Assembly (NCBI GenBank): GCA_947359465.1 | Contig: OX375872.1 | Span: forward strand, 12,656,137 to 12,720,136 | Length of the DNA: 64,000 nucleotides | From: Metellina segmentata | Taxonomy: Eukaryota; Arthropoda; Arachnida; Araneae; Tetragnathidae | Reading direction: 5' to 3' | Shown: in pieces, positions 9,546 through 21,269 of the stretch | How positions within the stretch are numbered: the first letter of the stretch is position 1 | Layout of the letters: the number at the start of each line of letters is the position of its first letter | Translations under genes and position numbers: made by a program | The notes under the pieces: model-generated | What the model was told of the DNA's origin: nothing | The model's input: the letters and a program-made list of their open reading frames with translations, nothing else | Database searches by the model: none

Positions 9546-10769
9546 CAATGGACATGCACACACAAAGAAAATTTATAAAGAATATAGAAATACACCTTGA
9601 TAAATTACAAGAATAGGAACTTGCACTGATTAAAATCCGTCAGTCGAGATTACAGGACAGTAATACCACCAAAATCGATCAAAAAATCAATTAAAAACAA
9701 TTTTTAGCGTTAAAAATTTATTTATATCAAACTCTATGAATAGTAAAAGGATTGTTTAATTATGATAATTTTTGGAGTTGCATATACAAAAAAAGATACA
9801 AATTTGAATTGGAGAAAAACGTGTAAGGCATTCAAGATTTCAAAATGTTCCCTTTGCGCACCTGGATGTAACTGATTTACTTTAAAAGTTTCTCGTATAT
9901 ACCTAAGTTCAAATAAGAAATGCGTCATGCTTTTGAATTTTGAGTTGCTTAAAACCTATGCAAAATTCTAGATGTTAATTTGATTTGATATGGAGTTAAT
10001 TTGCCATTTAACTGAGTGATACACTTACCGCGAATGGAGTTAATTTGATTTAAATGTATATAAACCATTATGGTGAATCACAATTATGGCTTAAAGTAAA
10101 ATTAAAAGTAATGCGGATATATTAAGGTATCCGGACACGTTCGAGACACTTTTCTCTTTTAAATGTGGTACAGAAACATTTTAATGATATTTTAGAGTTA
10201 TTAAACAATAGCATTGAGCTATATATATATACCTTTAAAATATACGATTATAGTTTTGTAAAAATGATAATTATGTATGAAATTTTAACGAAATACTATA
10301 TAAAAAACTTCAAGTGTGCTACATGAAAATCTATTCAACCATTCTGAAAAATGATGCTACCAAATTAACTACATTCTAAAGGTGAAAATTAAGAAATTTT
10401 GTATGTGGCCACTTTCGTTCTTTCACATATTTTGTAGAATACACACACATCTCCAAAATTATAAAAGAAAGTGTTTGTCAGTTTGTTTCTTGCACACTAA
10501 GTCCTGACGAATTTATGGCACTTACAGTAATGGGATTTGGCACACAAGTAGTCCGAATGTTTTGCAATTGTAGGTTCGTGGCGAATTTTAAAATTTAATT
10601 ATTATTGTTTTCTTTGGAATGGCAACAGCATAAAGATATGACAGATTCTAAATGTATTTTTTCTGTTTTCATTTTGCGAGGAGGAATGATTTTCCAGCAG
10701 ACGATAAAAAACAAAGTTTTAACTTTAGTTATGTATTCTTTTCTCTGTCTCTTAAACCGTTGATGATAT

Positions 10770-11195
10770 AGTAAAAATTTCAAGAATTTGAAATCTGTGG
10801 AAAATTTCAGATTAGATCGATACCTAAAAATATGATTTTCTTTAAATAAATAAAAAATTTTAACTGAATAACTTTTATGTTTTCGCAAGAGAATGTGACG
10901 TCAAGCTAACATTCGTGTTCCAAAAATAAACAGATTACATTGCCTGCCCTCTTACGATTTCACCGAAAGAAAGCAAAGAAAAAAAAACATTTTGGCTGGC
11001 ATTATTTAGTTCTTTTATGTAATATCGGGATCGTTAGAGATGGATTAAAAATTTCAACGGATTTGAAATCTGCGGAAAATTTAACACACCAGCTAGATAC
11101 CTTACACGTTTAATTTTCTTTTAATAAATAATTTTTTTATTAAATATTTATATTTTCGCACGAGATTGTAACGTTACGCCGAATTCCTATTAGGA
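10770..11195. repeat. Direct duplication, about 145-bp arms, 275 bp apart
   Basis: AAAATTTCAAGAATTTGAAATCTGTGG (10775) recurs as AAAATTTCAACGGATTTGAAATCTGCGG (11048); both copies continue through GATACC, an AT-rich block, and TTTTCGCAxGAGAxTGTxACGT. The downstream arm ends near 11195. Confidence 0.7.
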
Positions 11196-11227
11196 AACAC
11201 GGGCAACTCCGTTTTGGCTGTTATCCA

Positions 11228-11349
11228 GTTTGCGAAGCAAACCTTAGTTTATGATAATCGTAATTTGGTTTGCGAAGCAAACGAAGTTGGAATTAGCAGT
11301 GAATTTATTCCAATATGCTACGAATTTCCATTTGATTTACGAAGCAATC
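11228..11349. repeat. Three spaced copies of a hairpin GTTTGCGAAGCAAAC
   Basis: Exact copies lie at 11228-11242 and 11268-11282 (six-base arms, GAA loop), and a diverged copy, GATTTACGAAGCAATC, at 11334-11349. GGCTGTTATCCA precedes the group at 11216 and recurs at 11367. Regular hairpins suggest protein-binding sites or an element subterminus; function unknown. Confidence 0.6.
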
Positions 11350-12277
11350 ACGTGCAACGCCATGATGGCTGTTATCCAATAGGCTACGAATTCGTATAGA
11401 ATTCGTTGCAATCGCTGGGGGTTTGCGAGCAGTGGTCACACCTAACCCCACGAAAAGAACTGTCACGAGCAACGCCGTGCTGGCTACGCAGTGGCTAGTT
11501 ATATATATGTGTGTATGTCCAGATGTTTTTCTTTTTTCAAAAAAAATTTTTTTTTTACGGTCCTCAGAAAAAACCCGTAAAATCGGAGGTTCCACCATGT
11601 AAACTAATGTTTAAATGAAAGTGTGGCGACTGTAGCAAAATTTTTTAGTCTCCTCATTCACACATTCAGTCGCAACGTGGCGACTGTTAATTTTCAACTT
11701 TATTACTACATGCATTTTTTCAGGGAATGAACTAGAATCAAAAGGATATTTAAATAAACAAAACTTTTACAAGCCATCGAAAAATGTTCTCAAAGTTTTA
11801 CGAGAATCCATCAATAACTTTTGTGTTATAACATTTGAAGTGAAAAAATAATGCATAAATTTTAATTCAGAGTAAAAAATAGTCTGAAGAGTGTCGTTTG
11901 CTCTCTCCTGCTTTTACTGTTTGTGTAAACAAATTTGTTCTTTACTTCTCTTTAAAAATGCTCACAATATTCCCAAAAGAGACCCTATTTAAACATTTGA
12001 GAAACCTTTCTAAAATTATATTTGCAAAAAAAGAAGTTTTAAATTAAAATTTTGACAGGTTATTTGTCTTTAAATGGTCACTTCCGGTGTTTTCCCATTC
12101 CTACTGCCGGTTTTCCCGCCTTGATTAAAATCTTAATATCTCTGCAACTAATTTTAACTCGGAAAAAAAAATCAAATAGATTTTGGAATGTCAAAGAAAC
12201 AAAATCAAATATGATCAAAAACTTTTTTTGGAATTTTTGGTCAAAAAGGACGTTTTTATCGTGTTCGGATACCTTAA

Positions 12278-13149
12278 GTTTTGTTTATCAAAAATTTTGA
12301 CCCTACTTTACGTAATAACTTCCGAATGGATTTATTTTGTACCAAATTTGTGGACCAAACTTTATACACATAGGCCTTTTAGCAAAGATTAAACACAGCA
12401 AATTTCACGACAATCGTGTAATAACTGGGAATGTTTGTTTTGAAACGCCACCTTAAACCAAGTACTAGTTCCATTCTACGACATTCAATGGAAAAAATAT
12501 ATCAAGGCATTTTGCGAGACAAACACAGTATTTTTAACGGTGACATTCAAGCAATACCTACTTTTCCAGAAGCAAATGTATAGATAGGAAAAAAAAAAGT
12601 TAAAATTATTTTTAACTTGTAGTATTTTCCCCACATAATACTTGAAAGTAAATATAAGACAATCGCCTCTTCTGGAAATGGTGTTTCCTTACTGATGTTT
12701 ATTTATATATATATATAGTTCATCATAGACATCACGCCTAAAATTGCCCTAGATATTGGATTTCTTGCGGCATTGCGTTTCATTCAAACAGAAACGATGC
12801 AACCAAAATAGCGGCATTAGGCACTATTTCGGTCGTATAAATTTATCTCTGAACTATGATCTTAATGATATAAGGCAAATAAAACAAGTAATGACGTCTT
12901 GGCAACGCTAACCCATCTCTAAATATGTAATTACTGATATTTCATTTCAAACTTCTAAACATTCGAAAAATATTGTTTCGATTGGAAAATTTTGCCTCAT
13001 GAAGTTTTCATTAACCTCAAACGTCTTCTAAAATCAAGATTTTTAACTATTCTGTACAAAGTTGCTTAACAAAACACACGAATTTAGTTACGAACGTAAC
13101 TACTATTCTATAGAAATACAATTACAACGTTAACAATAAAAAAAAGTAG
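12278..13149. other. AT-rich unique sequence
   Basis: No supported feature beyond a short (TA)n near 12706. Confidence 0.45.
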
Positions 13150-14000
13150 ATGGCAAGAAGACATGTTCATGATGACAATTACTGATCACGTATCCATCGC
13201 AGCTTTTAAGTCTACCGTTAAATTTGAAATTGTTCAGTTCAATGGGAAGAAAATTCACTTGTAGCTTTAGCTCTTTAGACTGTTCTTAACAGATGCTGAG
13301 AAGGCATGACCAATGACAAAAACAGACCATCTATAGTTAAATTTGAAATCGTTTAGTTTTTATTGAAAGAAAATTTACTTCTAAAGAGGGTGAGAAGACA
13401 TGTACAAAATGTAACAACTTCAAAGTCCACCCTTTAATTCATTCACTTTTAGCGTTAACTTATAACACTGTTCTTTACAAATGGCGAGTCCAATGATAAA
13501 GTATCTATCGTAATCCCCTTCTATTAGTCTACCGTTAAATTTGAAATCATTTGTTCTCGTTGAAAAAAAATTATTTCATAAAATGTGCGAGATGACATAT
13601 AGACTATGACTCATCAAGTGCCCCATCAGTCTAATATGAAGTTTGAAATCGGAGAAAATTCACTTTCAGCTCCTACGACTTCTTTAAGGCAAATCACAAT
13701 AACTGACCAAATATCTATCGTAGTCCCCATCTATAAGTCTACCGTTAAACTTCAGTGGAAGAAAATTCACTTGTAAAGAGGGAGAAAAGACATGTCCACG
13801 AGACGATGACAATTCCTGATCGATCAAGTACCTATCACAACTGCCCCCATAAGTCTACCGTCATGCTTCAAATCGTTTAGTCCATTCGTAGAAAATTCAC
13901 TTTTAGCATTATCTTCTAAGGCTTTAAAGAGTTAGAGATACGTCAAATGACAATTATATCTGTCGCAACTTAAAAGTCAACCGATAAATTTGAAATGATT
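13150..14000. repeat. Local tandem array, diverged units of about 100-150 bp
   Basis: The segment AGTCTACCGTTAAATTTGAAATC recurs in variant form at about 13209, 13335, 13527, 13627, 13734, 13853 and 13977. Each is followed by GAAGAAAATTCACTT, and several by AAAGAGGGxGAxAAGACATGT. Divergence is high, so the array is old. Confidence 0.75.
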
Positions 14001-14680
14001 TACCTCTCATCTCGCAATTCAAACAAGCGTTCTTGACCCGGCAAATATCGATACGCCACCACACTTCTAACAAAGCAATGCCAGTTCATCTACCGTTCAG
14101 CTTCGTTCCTTGAGCGCTAGTTTTGACCAAAGAGCAAATTTCGCACACAAACTGAGAAGCAATGAGGCAAATTACACCAAAAGCTTTCTAAAGCCATCGC
14201 TCAATGCCATTTTCACATCAAACCACTGATAACTCTATTTGTGAGTTAAATTCTCTAGATAATTTTGTTTTGGGAAGTAATTCGATAAAGAAAAGAAAGC
14301 TGCTTAAGTCAAAGTATCTTGGAATAGCTAAATCTGGACATAGGGCTTGATGGATCAACGCCAGTAATTCAAAGAATCGTTTTTAATAAACATGTAACTA
14401 ATATGAAAAGCCATTTTTTCTCATTCGATAGTTTAACATGGTATCGGCGAATTTTTACCTTAATTATAAGTCCAGAAACGTCTACTCCAGTTTCGAATAT
14501 GGAATTAAGGTTTAATTTGTAGTTTTGCATAATTTTAAGTAAATAACTACATTAATTTAATGAATCTTTTGTGCATTTATTTCCCATAATAGTTAAGTTT
14601 CCTCAGCTTTCGATATATCGCGCTTGTATATAGGAAAAAGCTTGATAGAGTCAGGATTAATTACATATGTTGTGTTTTAA
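14001..14680. other. Unique sequence
   Basis: No supported feature. Confidence 0.45.
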
Positions 14681-14855
14681 TTAACCCTCCTGCTGGTTGT
14701 CTTGACGATTTCTCGTTACTAGAAGAAAAATTGACCGGATCTTGATCTCGTCATCATAAAAAATCGGCGATATCTTGATGACCATGTCTCGTCATTATCA
14801 AAATTGGTCAGATTTTAATGTACGAAATATTACGTCGAAACCACTTGAAGTGTAA
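14681..14855 (+). mobile_element. TTAA palindrome MITE, copy 5
   Basis: Left end TTAACCCTCCTGCTGGTTGT; right end CGAAACCACTTGAAGTGTAA with the terminal TTAA altered. Internal CTCGTC and GATATC blocks are diverged. Confidence 0.75.
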
Positions 14856-15378
14856 AGGCTGCTCACTTTTTTTCGTAGTTGCGATATTACTAATTACCAT
14901 TTTTCTGATTTTGTAAATTTCTTATAATTGTATATTTACAATGATTTTACTATTTCATCTTGCGTTAGGGCGTTTTGGACCTTGGGCCATCAAACCAAAC
15001 AAGCTGACAAACCAAACTGCAATGGAAATAAAAATGTGGCAGCTTCTATATTTGAAAAGAACAATCGATGCGGTTACTAATGGAGCCTTTTTCGTTTCAA
15101 AGCACGGTAACGTAAAGTAGGTGCGATAAGATACGTTGTAGTATGTCAAGGAACCCGATTATCTGAAGTTGCTTGTCATACAATCCAAATCCTTAAGTAC
15201 TATTTGAAACGAAAGTCTGATCCCGATCTTTGAAAGAATGAAAATACGGACAATAGCAAAGCCTCCATATCTTAATTCAGGTCTTTATGCTAAAAGAGCT
15301 AAACTGATATTAAAATATGTGTTGCTATTCATTTCATCATCCCCTTCAAAGTTTTGTTAGTTCCAATGGCCAAGGCAA
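14856..15378. other. Unique sequence with a short SINE-B tail fragment
   Basis: GGACCTTGGGCCATCAAACC at 14977-14996 resembles the plus-strand SINE-B 3' tail (GGACCTTGCGCCATAAAACC). Otherwise nothing recognised. Confidence 0.35.
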
Positions 15379-15469
15379 GATGCACACACACACACACACA
15401 AACAGGAGAAATACAACACTACAACCACAAACTACAGATTTTTATGTTGTAGTGTTGTATTTCTGTGTT

Positions 15470-15552
<83 letters not shown>

Positions 15553-15640
15553 CACAAAAACAGTAACTTGTGTTGTATTTCTGTTGTGAAACTCCAGTTA
15601 CAAAAACAGTCATTTGTGTTGTAGTGTTATATTTCTTCTG

Positions 15641-15676
<36 letters not shown>

Positions 15677-15736
15677 TTGAGTTATGTTCTTAGAATTTCT
15701 TCTGCTGTAGTGTTGCGTTGTATAAATACAACTATA
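15379..15736. repeat. CA/GT microsatellites embedded in a bidirectional ACAACAC-type minisatellite
   Basis: (CA)n at about 15381-15400 and 15472-15551 (about 80 bp), and (GT)n at about 15643-15674. Between them the phrase ACAACAGAAATACAACACTA appears in both orientations together with ACAGTxxxTTTTTGTAACTG. The histidine/threonine and valine/cysteine open frames across this zone are repeat artefacts. Confidence 0.9.
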
Positions 15737-16242
15737 CCTATACCTCGCTATACGGCCGCTCTTTATATGGCATTTCAACTATAACGGCCTTTTTTAATTA
15801 TGGCACTTTTCGATTTACGGCCCACAATGTTTCGTTATACGGCCCACAATGTTTCGTTATACGGCAAAACAAAAATGTTGTACATACTGTTAGCGACCTT
15901 CTGTTTAGTTTCAGCTTCTCCCTTTCGGCGGCACTGCTACAATTTACCTCACGAAAATATGATGAACATTTGGCACACAACATTGTCATCAGTTTACTGC
16001 GTCGTCGTTTTAGTGTAGTTAGACGCGTTTATTCTTGCTTGTTTTCTGGTTGGGTTCTGTTTCTGTTTGTATTAATTGGTGAATTGGAAATACATTTGGT
16101 ACGTATGTATTCGAAAGATTGTGTTTTCGGGAACGTATTTTTTACTCAACCCAATTTTTATTATTTAACAAATTTGACTGTATTTTCGGAACGATTGAAA
16201 AATTTCTGGAACGTATCTAGTCCGTAAAGCGAGGTATGGGTG
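15737..16242. mobile_element. Tigger/pogo-like MITE inside the minisatellite
   Basis: Left end CCTATACCTCGCTATACGGCC and right end (inverse) CACCCATACCTCGCTTTACGGAC are imperfect inverted repeats flanked by TA. The ATACCTCG motif close to a TA duplication resembles Tigger termini. Internally CCCACAATGTTTCGTTATACGG is tandemly duplicated at about 15820-15862. A 169-codon open frame happens to span the element, but has no transposase motif that I recognise. Confidence 0.65.
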
Positions 16243-16490
16243 TACAATATTACGACACAAACTACTGCTTTTGTAACTGTAGTTTACACACAACAGAAGA
16301 AATACAACACTACAACACAAACTACTGTTGTAAACTAGTTACAAAAACAGTAGTTTGCGTTGTGCATTTCTATTTTTTGTGTGTGTTCTGTTTTCAGAAA
16401 TTCTTCTGTTGTATAAATACACAGACAACTGCTTTTGTAACTAGTTTACAACAGAAGGAATGCAACACTACAAGACGAACTACTACCCCA
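16243..16490. repeat. Right part of the ACAACAC-type minisatellite
   Basis: ACAACAGAAGAAATACAACA and ACAAAAACAGTAGTTTGCGT recur in both orientations, continuing the zone at 15379-15736 beyond the Tigger-like insertion. Confidence 0.75.
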
Positions 16491-16899
16491 CAACATGAAA
16501 GAGCAAAAAGAAATATAACCAGTTATCGCCCTTCTCTCGGTTTCAAGTATCGAGAAATCTCTCCATGACTTGCTTTGCAGTGAAGCAGGTGGGATCTGTC
16601 CATAGGGTCAGGCTGTATGCAAAGTGAACAGAATGGAAAGCGAGCAGATGCCAATTCTAAGCAGATGGATGGCAAGACAATCATGATCAGCAATTAAATG
16701 AAAGGTTGTCACCGGATTACATCCTGGTTTGCCAAGCACTTCTTCAAGACATCCCCTAGTCCAGTGTTTGGTAGATATTCTACCTTGCGGTTCTCGTTGG
16801 TATTTGAAGTCACTAGATGTATCAAGGATTGTTTTGCCGAGTGGAAGGAAGTCCTAGAACTTGAATGTTGTGTCCCCTTTAAAGTATAATATACATTAT
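16491..16899. other. Unique sequence
   Basis: No supported feature. Confidence 0.45.
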
Positions 16900-17475
16900 C
16901 ATTCTCCTAATAAGTGTTTCTTAGTCTATATAGCTCCGCTCCATAAATCGCGTTTTCCTCGTCTTCAAGATGCACGATATTTTTATTCCCTAATATATAA
17001 GTGTTTCTGGGTTCTAATTATATCGCTCCCCATTGTACATCGGATTTTCTCCCATGTCCCCAGAATATCTCGATATTTCTATTTCCGAATAAGTAGACGT
17101 TTCTCGGTTCTTGCTATATCGCTTTTTCCTTGTCCCCAAGAAACGCTATATTACTAGTTCCCTAATATGTAAGTGTTTCTCTCTAGGCCCTAATTATATC
17201 GCTGCCCTCTATATATCTCGTTTTTCCTTGTCCCCAGAATCCGAATAAGTAAGCGCTTCTCGGTTCTTGCTTTATAGCTCCTTTCGGAATATCGCTTTTC
17301 ACTTGTCCCCAAGAAAAGCATTATATTTCTATTCTCCTAATATGTGTAAGTGTTTTTCTCTCGTCTTAATTATACCGCTTCCCTTTATAAGTATGTCGTT
17401 TTTTTCCCTGGTCCCCAGAATCGCGATATTTATATTTCCGAGTAAGTAAGCGTTTCTCAGTTCTTGCTATTCGCC
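16900..17475. repeat. Tandem array of about 80-bp monomers in dimeric order
   Basis: TAAGTGTTTCT / TAAGCGTTTCTCGGTTCTTG alternates with TTTTTCCTTGTCCCCAGAAT, giving about seven monomers. Alternate monomers are more alike, indicating a higher-order dimer of roughly 165 bp. Pyrimidine-rich on the plus strand. Confidence 0.8.
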
Positions 17476-17559
17476 TCCAAGATTTTATAGAAGACTGAAC
17501 GATTAAACTCCTAGTCGATATTTACCCGTTTTACAATTACGTAGAGAAAATACAGGAAA

Positions 17560-18144
17560 AAGGTACCATTGTCAGAAGGTATTCTTGCTGAAACGTCGCG
17601 CGCAAATATGAGAAGCCGGTTTCAAAGAATGAACCCACTACCCCCCCCCCCCCCGATTCCTCAAAAATTAAAATCCTAATACCTACAATGACCTGCAACT
17701 ACTCCATTTGGCACAGCGAAAATGCATAAAAGACGTTATTGCTGGAAGTTCTTCCGCTGAAACGCAAAATTCAGAATCTGATTTAGAATGATTATCGAGT
17801 CCCCAAAAATGTTTAGTCCTAATAGCTACTGACCCATATTTTAATCATTTGCAGCTTCATATTGTACAGCGAAAATGCGTGAAAGGAAGAACTGCTTGAA
17901 GTTAACCCGCTGAAACGCAAAATTCAGCAGTTGCGATTCGGAATGATTACTGGAATCCCAGAGAAATTTCACTCCTAATAGCTACTGTCCCAAACTGCAA
18001 TGCTTTTCAACTCCATATCGCACAGCGGAAATACACAAAAAGTTCTATTAACTGAAGCTTCACTGCGCAAAACGCACCTAGTAAGAATGATTACAGAGTC
18101 CCCGAAAATTGAAAATTCTAATAGTGTGGTGCGTTGTTTTAGTG
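17560..18144. repeat. About 165-bp satellite, left block
   Basis: Monomers share CGCTGAAACGCAAAATTCAG, GAATGATTA, GAGTCCCC, CTAATAGCTACT and GCACAGCGAAAATGC. About 3.5 copies are present. A C14 run lies at 17641-17654. The block ends abruptly at the TTTTAGTG target duplication of the hAT element that follows. Confidence 0.85.
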
Positions 18145-19041
18145 CAGGTATGGGCAACCTATGGAAAGTTGCGGGCTAAACTTTAGGATATTAATGAAGT
18201 CGCGGGCCGTAGATAATTTGGTAGATGTGAAAAAATAATAATGATAAGGTTTATTTTATTTTATATATTTATAAAGTAGAATGTGGTAAAGTTACATGAA
18301 CAGAATAATATCGTATTGATAAAGTATTTACTTACAATCACCAGAAATTAAAGAGAAGCTTGAACTTGAGAAACAAGATAATCAATGTTGGGATCAATCC
18401 CACTAATACACAGGTGCAGAGTGTTTTCCAAATTTTCATTTGTAAGCCTGGTGTTCGATACTTCGATTTATTAGTTTTCATCATGGAAAAGAACTATCCG
18501 ACCGAGTATTCTTGATTTGTATCAGTGTTTTTGTAACAGTCACATACGCAAATAAGGAATGGAATCAAGAAGACCAATGCCGTTTCTCGGACACAATTAA
18601 TAAAGAAATTTATAATTATTATTCCCGATTATCCGTGGAATTGAGAGGCGCGATGTGTCGCCGATAATTTGTCTGGCGACTTTGAAACCTCGTTTAAATT
18701 TAATTTGTTCAAGAAAACAGCCTCAGTCATCTCATATCCAATACTAATTTTATTAGTAATAATAACTATATAAGGTAGTATTGGAAATACAAACTTTTAC
18801 ATTTTTATATTCAGGTGTGCCGCAAATAATACAAGATATTTTTAGTGTGTCGTCAACTAAAAAAGGTTGAGAAACACTGACCCAAGTAGTTCAGGCTTTT
18901 GTTCACCTCCTTCTCTCTCTTGTTGGCAAGAATCGAGAATATTTACTTTTTTTCGAGCGCGATTTTAAAATGTTCCACGGGCCGGATCAAAAACCAGGAC
19001 GGGCCACATCCGGCCCTCGGTCCGGGGGTTGCCCATATATG
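18145..19041. mobile_element. Non-autonomous hAT element with 8-bp target duplication
   Basis: Left end CAGGTATGGGCAACC (18145-18159) and right end GGTTGCCCATATATG (19027-19041) are inverse at 13 of 15 positions. The exact 8-bp duplication TTTTAGTG flanks them (18137-18144 and 19042-19049). Subterminal GCGGGCC and GGGCCGG words recur at both ends, as in other hAT elements with GGGCAACC termini. No transposase frame remains. A piece around 18820-18885 ending GGTTGAGAAACACTG resembles the terminus of another hAT element, so a nested insertion is possible. Confidence 0.9.
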
Positions 19042-19083
19042 TTTTAGTGGTTTAAGTGACATTTATTAAAGTTTTAGTTCCCA

Positions 19084-19106
19084 TATATATATATATATAT
19101 ATATAC
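19084..19106. repeat. (TA)n microsatellite
   Basis: Uninterrupted TA dinucleotides between the hAT element and the Helitron. Confidence 0.9.
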
Positions 19107-19131
19107 ACATTAAATTATAATATGTTGGATA

Positions 19132-20700
19132 TCTATATAAATAAGAATGGAGTGTTTGTTTGTACATTCAATATTTTCGACGCATTTCAAGTTTTCTATC
19201 CGTTTTGGACCCTTCTGATGCCGAATCCGCCTTTTTCTCGTTTGGTGTCTGTCTGTCTGTCTGTATGTTGTGCCCTATACACGTCCACGCGGTTTAAGAT
19301 ATTTTCATGGAAATTTGCATACAGTGAGTACTTATCTTGATTTAGTGAGTGGAATTGGTTGCGAAAGTCTGTCTGTCCGTCTTTCTGTTCTATGCTCGAT
19401 TTTGTGTTTGTGTGTTTGTGTAGACATCACATGAATTGTATTCCAGATATTTGATTGCTTTGTATTTTATTTCATACATTATCTATTAATGTAGTGAATG
19501 CAATATTAAACATTTTTTTATTGTTATATTTAGACGAGTTTCATGCTAAAACACCTGAGTAAGTATACTTAAATCAACCATAATTTGGTAGTTTGGGAAA
19601 AATTGGAATATCTATTGAATATTACGATTAATTCGATTGCTTTACCAGTACTGCTGAAAAAGTAATTATTCTTCAATTTTTTTTTTTTTTTTATGGAATT
19701 TCCTCTCTGATACGTCATTTATTTCGAGTCTTATTTTTATTCTTTGCGCAATGAAAACGATTTCCGAATATATTTGGGACAGACGATATTTTTCAATGAA
19801 ACGAGAATGAACACGATCGCGCGAGCAGTGATATTTTTTCTGGTTCTTTCGCTCTGAATTAATTTCACATTTCTAAATTTTGTACACTTTTAGTTGTAAG
19901 TTGTGGCAACTGTGCGAGATCAAGAGATAAAATTGAATCACAAATTAATATCTTTAGAACAATTTTTTACGACATCTTTTATTTTGTTTTACTATGCTGT
20001 TTCCTGTTTTAAATATTTATTATTTTAATAAATGTGTTTTCCTTCTCATCACACCCAACAGCACCACAAAGTATTAGACTTGAAAATGTTAGGCAAGTCA
20101 GTATAAATGTTCAGTAAATTTTAAGTGTAGTTATGCCATTATTGAAAGAATAATGCCGTTATTTAAAGAATAATGTCGTTATTGAAATAATAATAATGTT
20201 TAAAAATCCAAACTAGAACTTTTTCCAACATTAAAAAATTCGTTGTAGTAATCACAGGAGAAGATTGCAAAATTTCACAATGTCGCATACCGGAGGCAAG
20301 AGTGCCACAGGTAAAAAAATATTGTTTTGTTGACTATGAGTGCAAGAGCACTCGCCGTAAATCGTAATTTTAATTAATTGAGTTGAACATGAAAAGAACT
20401 TAAGAAAGGGAATTCCAAATCTTCCTATAAATCGTCTTTTATAGTAGTAACCTTAGTATCACCTTTCGTCATTTTGTAGCTTTGTCATACAGCAATTGTG
20501 CGATGTATGTGAAATGTATTACATGAATGGATATGCATGTGTAGGATGTGTCCAAAGTAAGTTGTAGAAAATATAAAGATGGCGAAAGATGTTAAAATAA
20601 ATTTTTATTCTACAAAAAACGTAAGTCATTATATATTTTGATTATCTCTTCAATCTAGAGTAAACCAATTCAAACCGAGTAAGGTCGGGTATTTTGCTAG
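19132..20700 (+). mobile_element. Putative non-autonomous Helitron
   Basis: Begins TCTATATAAATAAGAATGG after an A, continues with TGTTTGTTTGTA and clusters of CTGT/CCGT words, and ends CCGAGTAAGGTCGG (a short hairpin) then GTATTTTGCTAG before a T. A 5' TC, a 3' CTAG, a hairpin about ten bases before the end and insertion between A and T are the defining Helitron features. No Rep/helicase frame is present. The hairpin stem is only four to five bases, so the call is good but not certain. Confidence 0.7.
20284..20313 (+). other. Possible captured exon fragment within the Helitron
   Basis: ATGTCGCATACCGGAGGCAA opens ten codons (MSHTGGKSAT) that run into a good 5' splice donor, CAG|GTAAAA. Helitrons often capture exon pieces. 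Too short to identify and may be chance. Confidence 0.2.
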
Positions 20701-21269
20701 TTATATGTATAAAAACAACTAACAGAACGCAGAAACATACAATACATAATAAGTAGAACTGGTATGTATGGTCACTTAAAGGTTATGGAACTCGCCCATG
20801 TCCTTTCGCCTTCCTGCGGGCACAGCATAGTACCGGTGCTCAATACTACTCCAAGAGCGGTTGCTATCTTGGGTCCTCTCTTGTAACGCCTGTTTTTCCC
20901 TTCGTTTTTTATATCAGCTTGTCCTTTTTATCAACTTTTACTATCATTATATATCCCAAATTTCAAACTCATGGGACCCCGTTGTTTACGAAGATAGGAA
21001 AATGTTCGTGAAGTTAAATAATTACTTTTACTACTATTGCTTAGAGCACTCTTCTAGAACTTTACACTTTAAGCCCTCTGAAGAGAGACTAGAGATTTCT
21101 GGAGAGAGATTAGATGTTGGAATTATTTACAGATTAAGTTTGTTGTAGTGTGCAGATTAGATTTATGTTCGAAAGTACAAAGATTAGGATTTATCGTAAA
21201 TATCATAAATTTTAGAATTTAATTCGATTTTTAAATTACTGTGACAATAGCAGCGTCACAATAGCCATT
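20701..21269. other. Unique sequence between Helitron and satellite
   Basis: No gene recognised. A less AT-rich patch lies at about 20780-20890. Confidence 0.4.

Larger units (their letters stand above)
10122..12277. mobile_element. Candidate TTAA-flanked DNA element, about 2.1 kb
   Basis: TTAAGGTATCCGGACACG at 10122 and CGTGTTCGGATACCTTAA ending at 12277 are inverse over 18 bases with one mismatch. Both ends coincide with TTAA, so a piggyBac-type target is possible. The interior is AT-rich with no transposase recognised, and holds a direct duplication (10770-11195) and the palindromes at 11228-11349. The chance of an 18-base inverse pair at this distance is low but the ends could belong to two separate copies. 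Confidence 0.4.

Noticed and set aside
15317..15778. Open frames of 90 and 119 codons rich in His/Thr or Cys/Val
   Set aside because: They are translations of the CA/GT microsatellites.
15718..16227. 169-codon open frame, the longest in the window
   Set aside because: It coincides with the Tigger-like MITE, shows no transposase or other motif, and starts in repeat sequence. Probably chance.
18526..18883. A second complete hAT element nested in the one at 18145
   Set aside because: CAGTGTTTTTGTAAC and GTTGAGAAACACTG match only loosely as inverted ends and no 8-bp duplication flanks them.
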